A stretch of 64,000 nucleotides of DNA from the NCBI GenBank assembly GCA_030512295.1, contig JAULSR010000002.1:6138001-6202000 (forward strand), written 5' to 3'. Positions 11,263 through 23,606 of the stretch are shown in pieces. The position numbers and the translations under genes were made by a program. This stretch comes from Bombardia bombarda (taxonomy: Eukaryota > Ascomycota > Sordariomycetes > Sordariales > Lasiosphaeriaceae). A model generated the notes under the pieces. It worked only from the letters and a program-made list of their open reading frames with translations, did not search any database and was not told the origin of the DNA. Position 1 is the stretch's first letter. Each line of letters opens with the position of its first letter.

Positions 11263-12678
11263 CTAGGTACGTATGAGATGCAGTATACCTACCTGTCTGC
11301 AGTACTTAGAGGATTCGTAGCTGGGAGAAAATAAGGTAGGTAGACCCAGGGGAAATTTTAATCAGATCATCACTGGTGCCCAAGGGAGCGGGTGCCCGTG
11401 TGAGAGACATGTGAGAGACGATATAAGGAGAAAAAGGAGATACGATGGGGGGGGGGGGGGGTGCACTCTATGTCTGTGTGCGGTCGTGTGTGGGTGTGGG
11501 TGTGCTATTCAACTCTACATGACGACATGGCCCTGAGAGTCTGCCACGTCTGTATGTGCGTCGATACGCCAGTAAGAGGGGAGGGCAAGAAACGACAACA
11601 AGAAAAAGAACCCCCGGGCCCAGTTCAGGCATAAAAGATATTGGTCAAGAGATGGGGGACAAAAGGAAGGATTCCGATCCTGCCCCGTCCATGAGACAAA
11701 CCAAGGTGTCTGTCTGTCTTGTCTGTATATACCCTATGTAGGCATGCATGCACGGAGCAAGTGCACGGAATCTGCATGCATGTTTGTACGCTGTATGTAA
11801 CGTGTATGCGTCCGTTGTCGTTGTCGAGGTAGTTGTGGTGGGTGGGCAAACGAGGAGGAGGGAGGAAGGAGGTGCAAGCAAGCAAGCAAGCAAGCAAAGC
11901 ATGCAAACCCAGCTCTACAAGGGATGTGGGATGGTGATGGTGGATGGAATCGGAGGATAAAAAAGGGGGTGGGGGGAGACTTCCTAAGAAGGGGGGGGAT
12001 GCATCATGGGGAGGGGGGACGGAACGGAGGGAGGGGGACCTTGTTGCAGTTGGGGAGCAATGGCCCCTGGTCGAAATCCGTTCGAAGATGGGTGGGAATC
12101 CGAGATCTGACGACGATGATGATGATGAGCGAAGGAAAGTGGAGAAAAAGATCCGGGATGTGAAAGGCGGGCTGAAGTGAGCACGGGCTCTGCTGCTCCA
12201 TTCTTAAGGTAGGTAGGTAGCTTCCATCTGCGCAGATTCCAGCGGGGCGGTAGGTTTCGGCCGGCAACTTCCAGCGCACCTCCCAGGAGAGCTTTGACCT
12301 GTGCAGAACTGCAGACCCCCTCGACGGCTTATTCGCCATCTTATCGCTTATCAGGTTGTCGGTGAGTGAGGTGCCCCATGCAGGCGAGCAATCATGCTCA
12401 CCTCGAGCATTGACCTAATAAGCTTGAAACGCCACAGTATCCAACAACTCCCTGCTGCCCGTCGCTGATGCCAAACGACGATGCAATAATTATAATAATA
12501 AAGAGTCGAGTACGAAGTATCCAAATGGAAAACGCCCTTGAGGGGCCTGTGTATACGCATTGGAATTTCAGACATCCGCTGCGCCCGCAATAACAGTACC
12601 TACTTTCCTGCCTACCTATCTGACTCTACCTAATAATAATAATAATATCATCAAATCCCCTTGCACCGACCTCGGCGG

Positions 12679-12682
12679 TAGT

Positions 12683-12716
<34 letters not shown>
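12679..12716. repeat. AGC trinucleotide run in the VPS53 leader
   Basis: About twelve AGC units end 20 bp before the proposed VPS53 start codon, so they probably lie in its 5' untranslated region. On the transcript they would be CAG-type repeats able to form a hairpin. Confidence 0.8.
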
Positions 12717-12717
<1 letters not shown>

Positions 12718-12735
12718 AGCACCAGCCAGCCCATT

Positions 12736-15486
12736 ATGAATATCATGATGGCGGAGCCCGTGCCCCTTAATTCAGGTAATTGATCCCGACGATGCCGTCT
12801 GATATTTAATAATTACTGACGCTGCCGTCCATTCGTCTTGCAGTCGATTATGACCCGATCGCGCACCTTAACGTGCTCTTCTCGCATGCCTCGACGATCC
12901 CATCGGTCGCCCGCGTCTCGTCGACACTCCAGCGCCACAAGGACGAGCTCAGCCGGTCTATCAGCTCCCTCGAGACGGCCCAGGCCTACGGGCCCGACTC
13001 GTCGCTGGAGCGCATGCAGTCGGCCCAGGCCGAGCTGGCCGAGCTGTTCCGGCGCATTGAGAGCGTTCGCAGCCGCGCCCTGCAGACGGAGCGCGACATC
13101 ACCACCATGACGGCCGACATCAAGCGCCTCGACGGCACCAAGCGCAACCTGACCCTCAGCATGACCGCCCTCAAGCGCCTGCAGATGCTGACGACCGCCT
13201 ACGACCAGCTGCGTGGCCTGGCCCGCACCCGCCAGTACCGCGAGTGCGCTGGCCTGCTGCAGGCTGTCATACAGCTGATGCGCCACTTCAATAGCTATCG
13301 GAGCATCGAGCAGATCGCCGTGCTGAGTCGCAACGTCAGCGAACTGCAGCGCGAGCTGCTCGAGCAGGTGTGCGACGACTTTGAGCTGGCCTTTGCCAAG
13401 GGCGAGGTCGGTGCCCGCCGGGGCGTCTTGGTCGAGGCCTGTCTGGTCATGGACGCCCTTGGGGAGACGTCCAAAGCGAGGCTGGTGACGTGGTACATCA
13501 ACACGGAGCTGCGCGAGTACCGCCAGGTGTTCCGCGGCAACGACGAGGCCGGCAGTCTGGACAACATAGGGAGGCGCTTTGCTTGGTTCAAGCGCATGCT
13601 CAAGACGCACGAGGATGAGCACGCCGTCCTCTTCCCGCCCCACTGGCGAGTCGGCGAGATGCTTGCCATGGCCTTTTGTGACGGCACGAGGGATGACTTC
13701 AAAGGAATCTTGGAGAAAAGCATGCGGAGGACCGACGGGAACAAGATCGACGTCAACTTGCTCCTGAGCTGTCTGCAGGAGACGATGGACTTTGAGCAGA
13801 GCCTGGAGCGGCGCTATGCGAGCGAGGTCAGGGCGAGCATCGACACTCTGAGTTCTGCCGACGACCGGTTACAGAATTTCAATGGCTCGATATCAGTCGC
13901 ATTCGAGCCCTACCTGAGCCTCTGGGTCGAGTCCCAGGACAAGGCCCTGGCGGCCATGATTCCCAGATACAAGTCCCAGCCGCTCATACCAGACGACGAC
14001 GAGTTCTCTCCGCAAGCTGTCATTCCCTCCGCCATTGAGCTATTCCACTTCTACAAACTCACACTGTCCCAATGTGCAAAGTTATCGACTGGCGAGCGGC
14101 TACTCGACCTGACGGGCACTTTGGCCAAGTATCTAGACGAATATGCCCAGCAGGTCCTTCTGACCTATCTACAGAAAGGGGGGCAACAAGGCCCTCCTGT
14201 CCAAGACATTATTCTTGTACTGAACACGGCTGATTTCTGGCACACCAACACCAACCAGCTAGAGGAGAACATCAAGAAGCGCATCGACCCCGAGATGGCA
14301 TCGAGAGTGGATCTCTCGTCACAAGCCGACACCTTCATGGGGGTTGCAAGTGCTGCGGTGCTTGCCATGGTTCACAAGGTTGAAGTCGGCTGCGAGGGCG
14401 CGTGGCGGGAGATGAAGAACACAAACTGGAGCAGGATGGATAGCGTCAGCGACCATAGCTCGTATGTGGGCGAGCTCGTCAAGCACGTCAATGGCAAGGC
14501 GGAGGAAATCCTCCCACTTGTCGTCAAGCATCAATACGCGCGGGCCTTCTGCGATAACCTAGTTGAGCACATGGCAACTGCCTACATCCAGAATATTGTC
14601 CAGTGCCGACCGGTTGGGGAGGTCGGTGCCGAGCAGGTACGTCGTTGGGCCCCATGGGGAAATAACATGACAGGGCATTCTCACTAGCATATTATACTAA
14701 TCTCCACAGATGCTGCTGGACAAATATGTCCTCACCAAGGCCTTTGAGAACCTCCTATCGTTCCATGCATCAGCAGCACCTCCGCCCTCCTCATCATCGT
14801 CGGTATCCTCGGCTGCCGCCGCTCCGCACAACCCGCCGCCCGCGGGCTTCGTCAAGCGCGTGAACCAGAGCATGACACGCATCGACCCGCTCCTCAAGAC
14901 GCTGCAGGTGCGGCCTTCGCCACCCGAGGGGCTCGTGCAAGCTTATCTGATCCACATCGGCGACCGGTCCGACACAAACTTCAAGAAGATCCTCGAGCTC
15001 AAGGGCGTCCGCAAGCAGGACCAGGCCCACCTGATCGAGCTGTTCGCCATCCACCGCGACAGCTACTCCAACACCAGCGGCAGCGGCAGCGGCAGCGGCA
15101 GGCAGCAGCCGCTGGTGCAGAACTCGCCGCTGCTGACGCCGCTCATGAACTCGTCGGCCCTCAGCAGCTCGGGCGGACTTGGTGGTATAGTGGTGAACCC
15201 GCTGAGCGCGGGTGCGGGCGCCGCGGCGGCAGTGGGCGGGTTACAGTCGAGGTTCGATGCGGCGTCGCTGGGCGAGAAGCTGTTGAATGCGGCGCGGGAT
15301 GGCGTCGAGCGGGCTGCGTCTGGCAATGGGGGTGCTGGCGGGGGAGGGGGAGGCGAGAAGGCGACGATCAATGAGAATTTGAAGAATATTGGCAAGTTCT
15401 TTAGCAGAGATATTGGAGGGCTAGGAGCAAGGTTTGGGAAGCGCGATATTACGCCGACTGGCGGTGGTAGTGGTGGCGGGGAGTAA
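12736..15486 (+). CDS. VPS53: Vps53, GARP/EARP tethering complex subunit
   Basis: Three exons, 12736-12775, 12844-14636 and 14710-15486, give about 869 residues. The short first exon is supported because it restores the family start SVDYDPIAHLNVLFS across a 68-bp intron. Residues up to about 150 are coiled coil (ERMQSAQAELAELFRRIES, LQTERDITTMTADIKR), followed by the helical Vps53 core (LLQAVIQLMRHFNSYRS, CDDFELAF, RRFAWFKRMLK, VNLLLSCLQETMDFE). The C-terminal domain includes LDKYVLTKAFENLLSFH and PPEGLVQAYLIHIGD. The last 120 residues are Gly/Ser rich and probably disordered. GARP tethers endosome-derived vesicles at the late Golgi together with Vps51, Vps52 and Vps54. The length agrees with other filamentous-fungal Vps53 proteins. 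Confidence 0.93.
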
Positions 15487-15891
15487 GTGGTGGTGGTTTG
15501 TGTTGGACTGGGTAATTGGGCAGACAACATGGATGATGGGTGGGGAAGGGGGACGGAGAGGATGGAATAGGCCAGTAGGGGTGGAACAACATATGTAAAC
15601 ATGTAAATACAAGGAGTTATGAGGTGTTCACAAGCCTTCTCAGCTTCCTCTGCCCCTCTCTTTCTTGTTTTTCTTTTTTTGTCATACAGCCACGTTGGCA
15701 CATCATTGTACGATGTATTTCCCCGATCAACCTCCCCCCTCATCCCCTTCCGGTTTATTTACTCTCAACACCCTTTGCAACAGTTCACTCATTTCTCAAC
15801 TCCACATTCACCACCACAGATTTTCTCTACTTTTTAAAATCCTAGTGCACTACTCACTCGCACTTCACATCAAGCGCAATAACACAAAGCC
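15487..15891. other. Short spacer between VPS53 and the Lyc1-like gene
   Basis: Holds the VPS53 3' end and the leader of the next + gene. The part from about 15650 is pyrimidine rich, typical of fungal promoters just upstream of the transcript start. No other feature is seen. Confidence 0.6.
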
Positions 15892-17229
15892 ATGGCCCTC
15901 AGTCCCATTAGTTCATTCCACCCCGACTCCGAATCCCCCCTCCTCGGCCTCCGCAATGATCCCACCCCAAAGGAGCGCCGTCACATCTGGACCCTCATGT
16001 CGCAGTCCTGGCGGGAGACCCTCACCGCGGAGCAGTTTGTCGAGCAATCAGACCACATGTTCACCACCGCCCCGCTGGCCAGGAACGGCGGCCTGACCAT
16101 CTGGTTCCTGACCGACACCACGCGGCCCCCGGACGGCCGCCCGGTCTTTTGCTCCTGCGAGACCTATCGCAAGCGGGCGCTCGTCAGCAGCGATCCCGGC
16201 ACTGTTTCCGAGAAGATCATCCACGGCATTGCCAGCGTCTTTACCGAGCCGCGGTATCGTCGGCGCGGGTACGCCGCGCGCATGATGACTGACCTGGCCG
16301 TGGCGCTGAAGACGTGGCAGCCGGATTGCGAGTATGACGACGACGAGGAGAAGGGGGGAGATGGGAGCACGAGTACCACCACCAGCGTGGCGGGATCTGT
16401 GCTGTACTCCGACATCGGGAAGGGGTTCTACGCCGGGTTTGGGTGGCATCCGCTGGCCAACAACTGGCATGTCGAGATTTGCGCCTACGGTGATGCTTCC
16501 AGCCTGCCGGAGATAGAGGAGATAGCGGTGGGGCTGACGGTGAAGAGGCTCTGCGAGGACGACCTCGCGCAGCTCTGCCTGGACGACGAGGCCATGGTCA
16601 GGAAGGCTATGGCTGCTTCCAAGTCGTCGCCGTCGTCCTCGTCCTCGTCGTCGTCGTCTCATAGGGGTGGAGAGATCAAGTCTCGTGTCTGCGTTATCCC
16701 CGATCTGAATCACATGCGCTGGCACCACAGCAAGGAGGAATTTACCGCCGCCAACTTTGGCGCGGGCAGGGTTCCGACCTTTAAAGGTGTGTTGGTTGGT
16801 GATAAGGCCGAGGGTAATCGCATCTGGGCCATCTGGACGCATCGCTGGTATAGGAGACCCGGGCCATTGGATGGGGCCGGGACGCGTAATACGCTGTATG
16901 TGCTGCGGCTTGTTGTGGAGGGTGGGATTAAGGATGGTGATGATGGTGGTGATGGGGGGAAAGGATATCACGGCACGCAGCAGCAGGTCGAGCAGATGAA
17001 AGCGCTAGTGGACGCCATGCGGTTTGAGGCGATGGCTTGGGAGCTGGATCTTGTCAAGATATGGGACCCGAGCCCGTTGGTAATGAATTTACTGTCTAGG
17101 ACGGGGGTGTCGCCCAATGTGTGGCAGCGAGAGAAGGAGGAGATTGCCAGTTTGTTATGGTATGGTCCTGGGAATGTTGACGAGGGCGAGGTGGAGTGGG
17201 TTGGGAATGAGAAGTATGCTTGGTGTTGA
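15892..17229 (+). CDS. LYC1: GNAT-type N-acetyltransferase, Lyc1-like
   Basis: A single exon of 445 codons starts at an ATG in good context (AAAGCCATGGC). Residues about 70-190 carry a GNAT fold; the acetyl-CoA loop is visible as RYRRRGYAARMM with the preceding strand GIASVFTEP, and the later strand VLYSDIGKGFYAGFGW matches the final GNAT beta strand and helix. The remaining 250 residues form the C-terminal domain seen in fungal Lyc1-like proteins. Lyc1 of Yarrowia acetylates the N6 amino group of lysine as the first step of lysine catabolism. A serine tract (about residues 243-256) and a Gly/Asp tract (about 345-357) interrupt the C-terminal domain and look like lineage-specific inserts. The GNAT call is firm; lysine as substrate is inferred from family only. 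Confidence 0.75.
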   Translation: MALSPISSFHPDSESPLLGLRNDPTPKERRHIWTLMSQSWRETLTAEQFVEQSDHMFTTAPLARNGGLTIWFLTDTTRPPDGRPVFCSCETYRKRALVSSDPGTVSEKIIHGIASVFTEPRYRRRGYAARMMTDLAVALKTWQPDCEYDDDEEKGGDGSTSTTTSVAGSVLYSDIGKGFYAGFGWHPLANNWHVEICAYGDASSLPEIEEIAVGLTVKRLCEDDLAQLCLDDEAMVRKAMAASKSSPSSSSSSSSSHRGGEIKSRVCVIPDLNHMRWHHSKEEFTAANFGAGRVPTFKGVLVGDKAEGNRIWAIWTHRWYRRPGPLDGAGTRNTLYVLRLVVEGGIKDGDDGGDGGKGYHGTQQQVEQMKALVDAMRFEAMAWELDLVKIWDPSPLVMNLLSRTGVSPNVWQREKEEIASLLWYGPGNVDEGEVEWVGNEKYAWC

Positions 17230-20200
17230 TGGGTTGGGGACAACAGCATCATGGGTATGTCTTGACGTTACTTCAACTTACCTGGGAGATGGAGGTAGTC
17301 GAGTATGGTTTGTGATAGGGGTCTTGCTGGCCCTTTTGGGTCGATGTCGTACAATGCTGGATTCAGGGGCAAACATTTGTTCGATACTGGCGAAAAGGAG
17401 TGATGCCTTAGTTTGTGCAAGGACAGTCCAGATACCGGATCAGGTTGAGTAGTGAATTACATCAGTAAAGAAAATACTGGTTTTGATTTTCCATCGTTCC
17501 CTCTGGAATACTTTGCATCGTAGTCAGTATGAAGGCATGACCACCGTATCACAACTAGCATCGTTTTTTAAAATCAGTCCAATATTAAACCTTCAACTGA
17601 ACCGTTCAAATGCTCACATGCCTTTGACATTGATTTCTTGGTAGAAGTATGGTGCACAGGCTTCACGTTATCTATCATATTGATGTAAAAGAAGTTGTTA
17701 TTTATAGCATCTTGACGTAGCTACGACTTTTCCAGTTCTACAAATTCAATCAACAGTCCTCAGCATTGGCAACTTATCCACTACGTTATCGGACAGTCAT
17801 GTCTCATAAGAAGAGCATGGATAATATCGATAACTACCTTACCTTCAATGTAGTAGAATCCCAAGCATTGAATAACAATCTCAACCATGGCTAGAGGTGG
17901 CTATTCGATAGAATGACTAGATAATGATGTATATTTATACATATGTATTTGTTGATGAGGAGAAGAAGAGACAGTGGTTTCTTTTCGCCGTATACCTGGA
18001 AGGATCACGGCTCATGAACCGTTGCATACTAATACGCGTCCGATTTATCCCATAATACAGCTTCATGCTATCCTTACCATCAGGCCGTCTCATGATTGCT
18101 GAATCACACCACGTCACTTGGCATTTTGTGAGAAGTTCTGATAGCATCGACGTCTCCAACAGTTGGAGACCCAAGACCAGAGGACAAACTGACCACTGTT
18201 CCCTACTCTGCCCGAAACCTCGATCAATTAAAAAAAAAAAAAAAAACTTACGCGCTTCTGAAGAAAATAGCCTGATGATAGACCTTGTAAGAAGTTCGTG
18301 TCCATGAACCGTACGCAACAGTCCAAACCCTAGTGGTTTCTGGGAAGCGCTGTAGCTCCGTGATGTAGGTGGCAAAAATCAACACATCTCACTTGGCCAA
18401 CGTAGGGCCCTGAGATGTGGTCTTCAGATGCACTAGGCCTACACCCATACACATGACCATGTGGTGCCCTATTAGGAATGTAATTTCCGTTCTCAGGGCT
18501 TTTAAAGCGGCCGACCGTCCGTCGTGGCCATGGCCGTATGTACAGACCGTCGTCTTTTTCGCCTTCGTCCCAGCTGCACTGTGGTGCCTGGTCGAGCCCA
18601 TGACGCGCGATATTCTAATGGCTGGGAAGTATACTTCTACTTTGACACTTGAAAGATCTATCTAGTTAGATAGCGGATGTCGGTCCTGTAGTTGATTACT
18701 ACGCTTGATGCAAACGCAGTCTGTAGTGACACGTGTGTTTGAAAGCGTAGCCAGTCAGGCGACCCTATTCCTCGTTGGCAATATACACAAAGACGGAAGA
18801 AAGACTTTCACAGGTGGACAGGCTGCGCATGTGCTTGAAGGTCCGATCACCGGCCAAGACTGACATCCGGTTTGTGGGAATGCAGGGATGAGGTTGAGGT
18901 GGCACAAGGCATGACATGACGTGCAGATGATCTTGATATGGACAAGTTCGTCCGGAGGCATCTTCGGATAAGAGGCGTCTCAGTTGCACACATATCGCAT
19001 CTGTTCTCTTCTATTTCCGGGGCCTTGAGCTGTCGGTTGTTGCAGTCTTCATTTCCCCGATTTCTTTCTACTTGGTCGTTGGGATGGGGCGGCCACGGTG
19101 ACGGTGACCGCTCGGTCGGGCGAATAAAGCCAAACAGCGCCGTAGTGGAGACACGATGATTGGACAAGAGAGATGTAGATGCCGCCCACACCGCTCGCTA
19201 ACCAAATTAGTTGGCCGTCGCCGGCGTCCCGCAAGGATACCGGACAGCTGCAGAAAGGGATAATACTGCTTTCAGTGGCTGAAGAAGAGCAAGCAAAGAG
19301 AGGAAGCGCCACCCGGGGTCGCAAATCCGGCCGTCATCTAGAAAACATAATAACTAACGGGAAATGAAGGGAAACAGACTGAATACAGGTGGTGGGGATG
19401 ATGAGGATGAAGATGGTGATGGGATGGGATGGGTTTGGGGGACGGAGACGATGAGGACGGAATATGACAGGAACACACCCATTGCAGTATCAGACGGATG
19501 CACGCCCAAGCAGCAACAACAAGCATCGGGTCGGGGCGTGGACGTCAGACGAGCAGTTGGATCGTGGCAAGAACTGAGATGAGATGGGGATGGTAGTAGC
19601 ATGAAAAATGAAAATAAAAGACGGAGTAAGTTTACTGCGTATAGGGTGGCCGCCTCGACGGGTTGGTACCTCCTGATCAGGGTCGTCCAAGATTATTACG
19701 TGTGAGGCAAGCTGTGGTTCTTCATGGGCGACCTGTGGCGGGGCTGGGCTGTTTCGGAGGCGCAGGTCGGAAGGGGTCTCATTGGAATGCCACAGCGGCA
19801 CGGGTTAGGGAAGGGAACCGATCCCAGCGCCACAGCTTGCACTGGATTCAACGCAGGCAAATTCGCGGGCTGTTGTGCGACAACATTTGGAGGCCAACAA
19901 GGCCCGGGGCGGATGACGCCTCTCGCAGCGAGTGTGGCACAAGACTGGCGAGATGGATGGGCGGTGGCTGTCGTGCCGCCGCGCGCGTGGGTGAGGTGCG
20001 ACAATGCAGCAGCAGCAGCAGCAGCTGTTCGATACGGTGCGAGCATATGTCGGCTATGTCTGAGTTGAACCCGTGCATCTCGAAAGCCGAGAGATGACTG
20101 GCAGCGGGCGGCGAGTCATGGAGAGCTGGCTGGCTGATGGCTGGATAGTGCGGGGTTGTTTCGAGCTATATACAAGCTTTGGACCCCGACTGGCCATCCA

Positions 20201-22331
20201 AATGGATTTTGTCAAAAGCACATGTGTCTTGGCTCCCCCTGGCAGACCACCACAGTTGTACACAGTAAGTGATTAGCGATGCGGTGATGCGGTGGTGCGG
20301 GCCGGATGGATCCTGGTCGGCTCCCAGTTGGGAAGACGGGGTCGGTGAGGTCTGGTAAGCCTGATCTGATCTGCAAGACACACCACACATAAACGGATAC
20401 AGTGCAGTGCGTAAGATGTGCCTCGAGAGTGCGTCCGACAAAGCACATTCATTCTTCCAAGCAAGCCACCGCTGTCGGCAGCCGGCGGTGGGCCTGAGGT
20501 GTTTGCGGTTTGCCTGAATGAAGTGCGAGCCATGGCCCATGCAGCCTGGAGGACGCGGAGGGCCGGAGGTGACGAGGGCGAACTCGGCGGACGAGGGAGG
20601 CTTGAGGACGGGCAAAAGGCGCAGAAAGGGCCCGGATGCTAGATCTGTCCAAGCAAGGTCATGCGTCGTACATAGAGTCGTGAACGTCTTCTTCCCCTCC
20701 AAGCCCAACCCAGCCCAGCCCGTCGCCTGCAGGTCGCAGCCCGCACGCAGGCCGGGGGCGGACCAGGGGTCAGTATCCAATTAGCGGACGAACTGGGTTC
20801 AAAGTTCCAGCCAGACCTAGGCCACCGTCCACCGTCCACCGTCCACTGTCCACTGTCCGACGACGGCATGAGCGGTCGAAGGTAATAAAGGCGTTGTTGG
20901 TTGTTTTGGTGAAGAAGCGGGACATTCGAGGGTCAGTGCCGGGTTAGGTTCCTTCCTACCTTGAGGTAGAGAGCATGGCCGCCTCTCAATCAGATAGATT
21001 CGGCAGGACAACACGGAAGGTGCTACCCATTATCTATCTTCATGCGATTCAGGGCCCAGGCACTCGTGGCACGCCGATAACAGCGATAGCAGCCCCACCT
21101 CGCCCACCTCCCCACCCACTCACTATTCGTACCTGTGCTTTGCAGTGGTCTGCCACCACTACCTACCTTAGTGTTGCCAAGGTCGACTTACATCCAGTAC
21201 CCTGCAGACCCCGGCACGCCAAATGCATCTCAATCAGCAAATCAGCGCCTTTCCAGCGCAGCCGGGGCGGGCAGATCGAGTGAGCACATACAGTGCCTTA
21301 GGGAATATGGATACCCTCCTGGCCTGACCGGCTTCCATGAGGTCTTGATGGGCCAATCTGAGGTGGACGAGTGTAGGTAGGTAGATACGATTATGTTATG
21401 TTATGGGATGGGTGTTGTGAATGGAAATGGTCCAGGTTAAGGTAGGTTATTCCAGGTAGCTGCACATCCGCTTACCCGCCACTCCACAAGCTTTGTCTTG
21501 CCTAAGGTAGGTACTGGCAACTTGGCTGATCTACGAATCCATTTTGTACCTAACCCGTTGGTCACAGGCATGTCGAAGGAAGTCAGGTACATACCTAGGA
21601 TAAGGTAGGCAGGCTCGGGCTGCCGTCTTTGATACCTAGTACTGGATAGACAAATAGAAATGGGGCCAAAGACGAAAGACTTCCGAACTAGCACAGCACC
21701 CCCTAGTTCTATCCCCAAAACGCCGCTTAGACAAAGGCAATCCGTCGGTACCGGGAGCAGCTTCTCCTCTCTCCCGTCTTCATCTGACATGTATCCGTCT
21801 TCGTTACTATCGTCATCATCATCACCACCACCATCATCATCATCATCATCATCGTCATCAACAATATCCATATGGAGCTTCCTGTTTCTAGCACCTCCCC
21901 CATGCTGTTGTTGTTGTGCCTGATCCCATCATTTTCAAAGACAACACGGCCGCTTCTTTTTGACCATCAGTGACGGCCGACCGCACAGGTCTACCTCGCC
22001 GCGACCAAACAGCCAGCCAGTTCCAAAAGCCGGCAGTAGCAGTCAGAGCATACATAAGACGTGGACCCGCCACCGCTGACCTGGACTGTGATTGTTTCCT
22101 CCCCCCTCCTCCTTCCCGCGCTTTGCCCTTCGACAAGGCGACTGCTGCCCCTCGCAGAGAGTCTATTTCCCACCGACCTCGCCTTAGCCTCAAACAACCA
22201 AAACCCAATTGTTACCTACCTTAATTCTACGGCGGTCAGCAGCAGCAGCAAGGCACAAAAACGCCAAACCCATCACCAGCACTATTATCCACTCGTAACC
22301 ACACACTAATCGGCCCTCGTCTTTGGTCAAA
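17230..22331. other. 5.1-kb gene-poor region
   Basis: No coherent coding frame on either strand. 17240-18000 is AT-rich (3' end of the previous gene and beyond). A 17-A run lies at 18230-18246. From 19640 to 21000 the base composition is GC-richer with a 7-mer repeat (CCACCGT) at about 20822-20858; 21000-21650 has many ACCTACCT words; 21810-21861 is a CAT run. 21900-22331 is pyrimidine rich and should be the upstream region of the next gene. Seen only as low-complexity or unassigned DNA. Confidence 0.55.
20822..20858. repeat. 7-bp tandem repeat
   Basis: Five consecutive copies of a CACCGTC-type heptamer, the last two carrying a C to T change. No link to a gene is evident. Confidence 0.8.
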
Positions 22332-23354
22332 ATGAAGGGCCGCCCCATCGACCAGCTCGTGTACGACTACATGTTCCCCAGGGCCAAGAACTCGGACCCG
22401 CAGAACTTCCACGCCCTCCTCCAGCGCCACCTCATCCTCGAGGTCCGCCAGGAGGTGCACTCCTTCTACGGCCACCTCGACACCCAAGAGGCCAAATACC
22501 CGGGGCTCGACTACACCCACCCAACCCACCGCATCCGCCTGAGCCGCTGGCAATGGCACCGCCGCCTCTTCCGCGCCTTTGACTTCCTCCGCTTGACCCA
22601 CGCCGAGATCGCCGGCCTGACGAAGTGGGAGGGCACAAAGTGGGCCAAGGAGCGCTACGAGCGGGAGCAGGGCATCGAGATCCACGACACCACCGCCGAC
22701 GGCTTCCCCGAATGGGTCGAGCCCGAGGAGCGCCCGTCCGTCGCCGCCGCCCGCCGCTTGGAGGAGCTGCAGCAGATGCGCGAGCAGATGCGCCAGCAGC
22801 GCTACATGATCCATCTGCTGCAGCCAGAAGACGGCCATCGTCGTCATGATGATCATCACAGCCAGGCGAGAAACCCGCGGCCCGAGGAGAGAGACGAGGA
22901 AGAAGACGAGGAGGAACCGGAGGAGGAAGAGGAGGAGGGAGAGGATGATGAGAGCGACGAAGAGGAGCTAGAGAGCGTGGGCGTAGCGCTGAACGAGCGC
23001 CTGCGCGAGCGAGTCGCCCTCCGTAACGTGTCGGGCGACACCTCCATGCCCCATCTAGACGAGGAATGGGAGACGTGGCTCAAGAACGCCATAGAGTCGG
23101 GAGAGCTGACCGTTGTCGCCAACCAGCTTGCGCGCTTCTCCCCCAGCAGGGAGCCTGGCAGAGCCGCCGCAACAGCAGCAGCAACAGCAACAACAACAAC
23201 AGTTACAATCTCAACAGACGCCGCCTCCCCGTCCTCCTCCGACGACATGCTGCCCCCAGGCCTGCTAGCCGCCGTGCGCGCCGGCCAGTGGGGCGATGTT
23301 CCAGTTCTGCTTCGCGACGTGATGCGGCAGCAGGCCCGAGATGGGTCAGCAGAT

Positions 23355-23398
<44 letters not shown>

Positions 23399-23606
23399 AG
23401 AACAAGAGCCGACGTCGGTTCCGTCTTCTTTCTTGACAGGCACCAACATGCGCGTCGGGAGGCAGCACAGTAGTAGCACCACCACTACCACCACCACCAC
23501 CAACGAAAACCAGCACATCAGGCATCGGATGCTCCTTGCCAGGGAACAGCTGAGGCGTCGTCAAGCCGAGGGAACAGACTTCTTCGTACCAATGACTTCC
23601 AGCTAA
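22332..23606 (+). CDS. Unrecognised fungal protein with acidic stretch and polyglutamine
   Basis: A single exon of 424 codons; the ATG at 22332 is preceded by GTCAAA, a typical fungal start context. I do not recognise a family. The N-terminal 140 residues look globular and aromatic rich (QLVYDYMFPRAKN, HRIRLSRWQWHRRLFRAFDF, FPEWVEPEERP). Residues about 140-160 are a Gln/Met/Arg coiled-coil segment. An almost pure Glu/Asp tract follows at about 185-218. A short conserved-looking block (LDEEWETWLKNAIESGELT) precedes a Thr/Ser-rich linker, then a 15-Gln tract near residue 345 and a short Thr tract before the C-terminus. The composition suggests a nuclear or scaffold protein with a structured N-terminus and disordered tail, which is inference. 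The CAG tract at 23356-23396 is a candidate length polymorphism. Confidence 0.7.
23356..23396 (+). repeat. CAG run encoding polyglutamine
   Basis: About thirteen consecutive CAG codons followed by CAA, in frame within the unrecognised gene. An uninterrupted CAG tract is prone to slippage, so its length may vary between isolates. Confidence 0.85.

Larger units (their letters stand above)
10203..12735. other. 2.5-kb gene-poor region between chitinase-like gene and VPS53
   Basis: No credible coding frame. Low-complexity tracts dominate: TTTG/TTTA at about 10308-10382, a 15-G run at 11447-11461, CAAG copies at about 11876-11896, G-rich DNA at 11950-12050, and an AGC run at 12679-12716. A nested inverted repeat lies at about 11166-11262. 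Confidence 0.6.

Noticed and set aside
12813..13643. 276-codon open frame on the minus strand
   Set aside because: Shadow of VPS53 exon 2, which has far better family support; high GC third positions open the opposite strand.
17272..17300. ACTTACCTGGGAGATGGAGG, similar to a U1 snRNA 5' end
   Set aside because: Only the first dozen bases match; downstream stem-loops and Sm site of U1 are not present.
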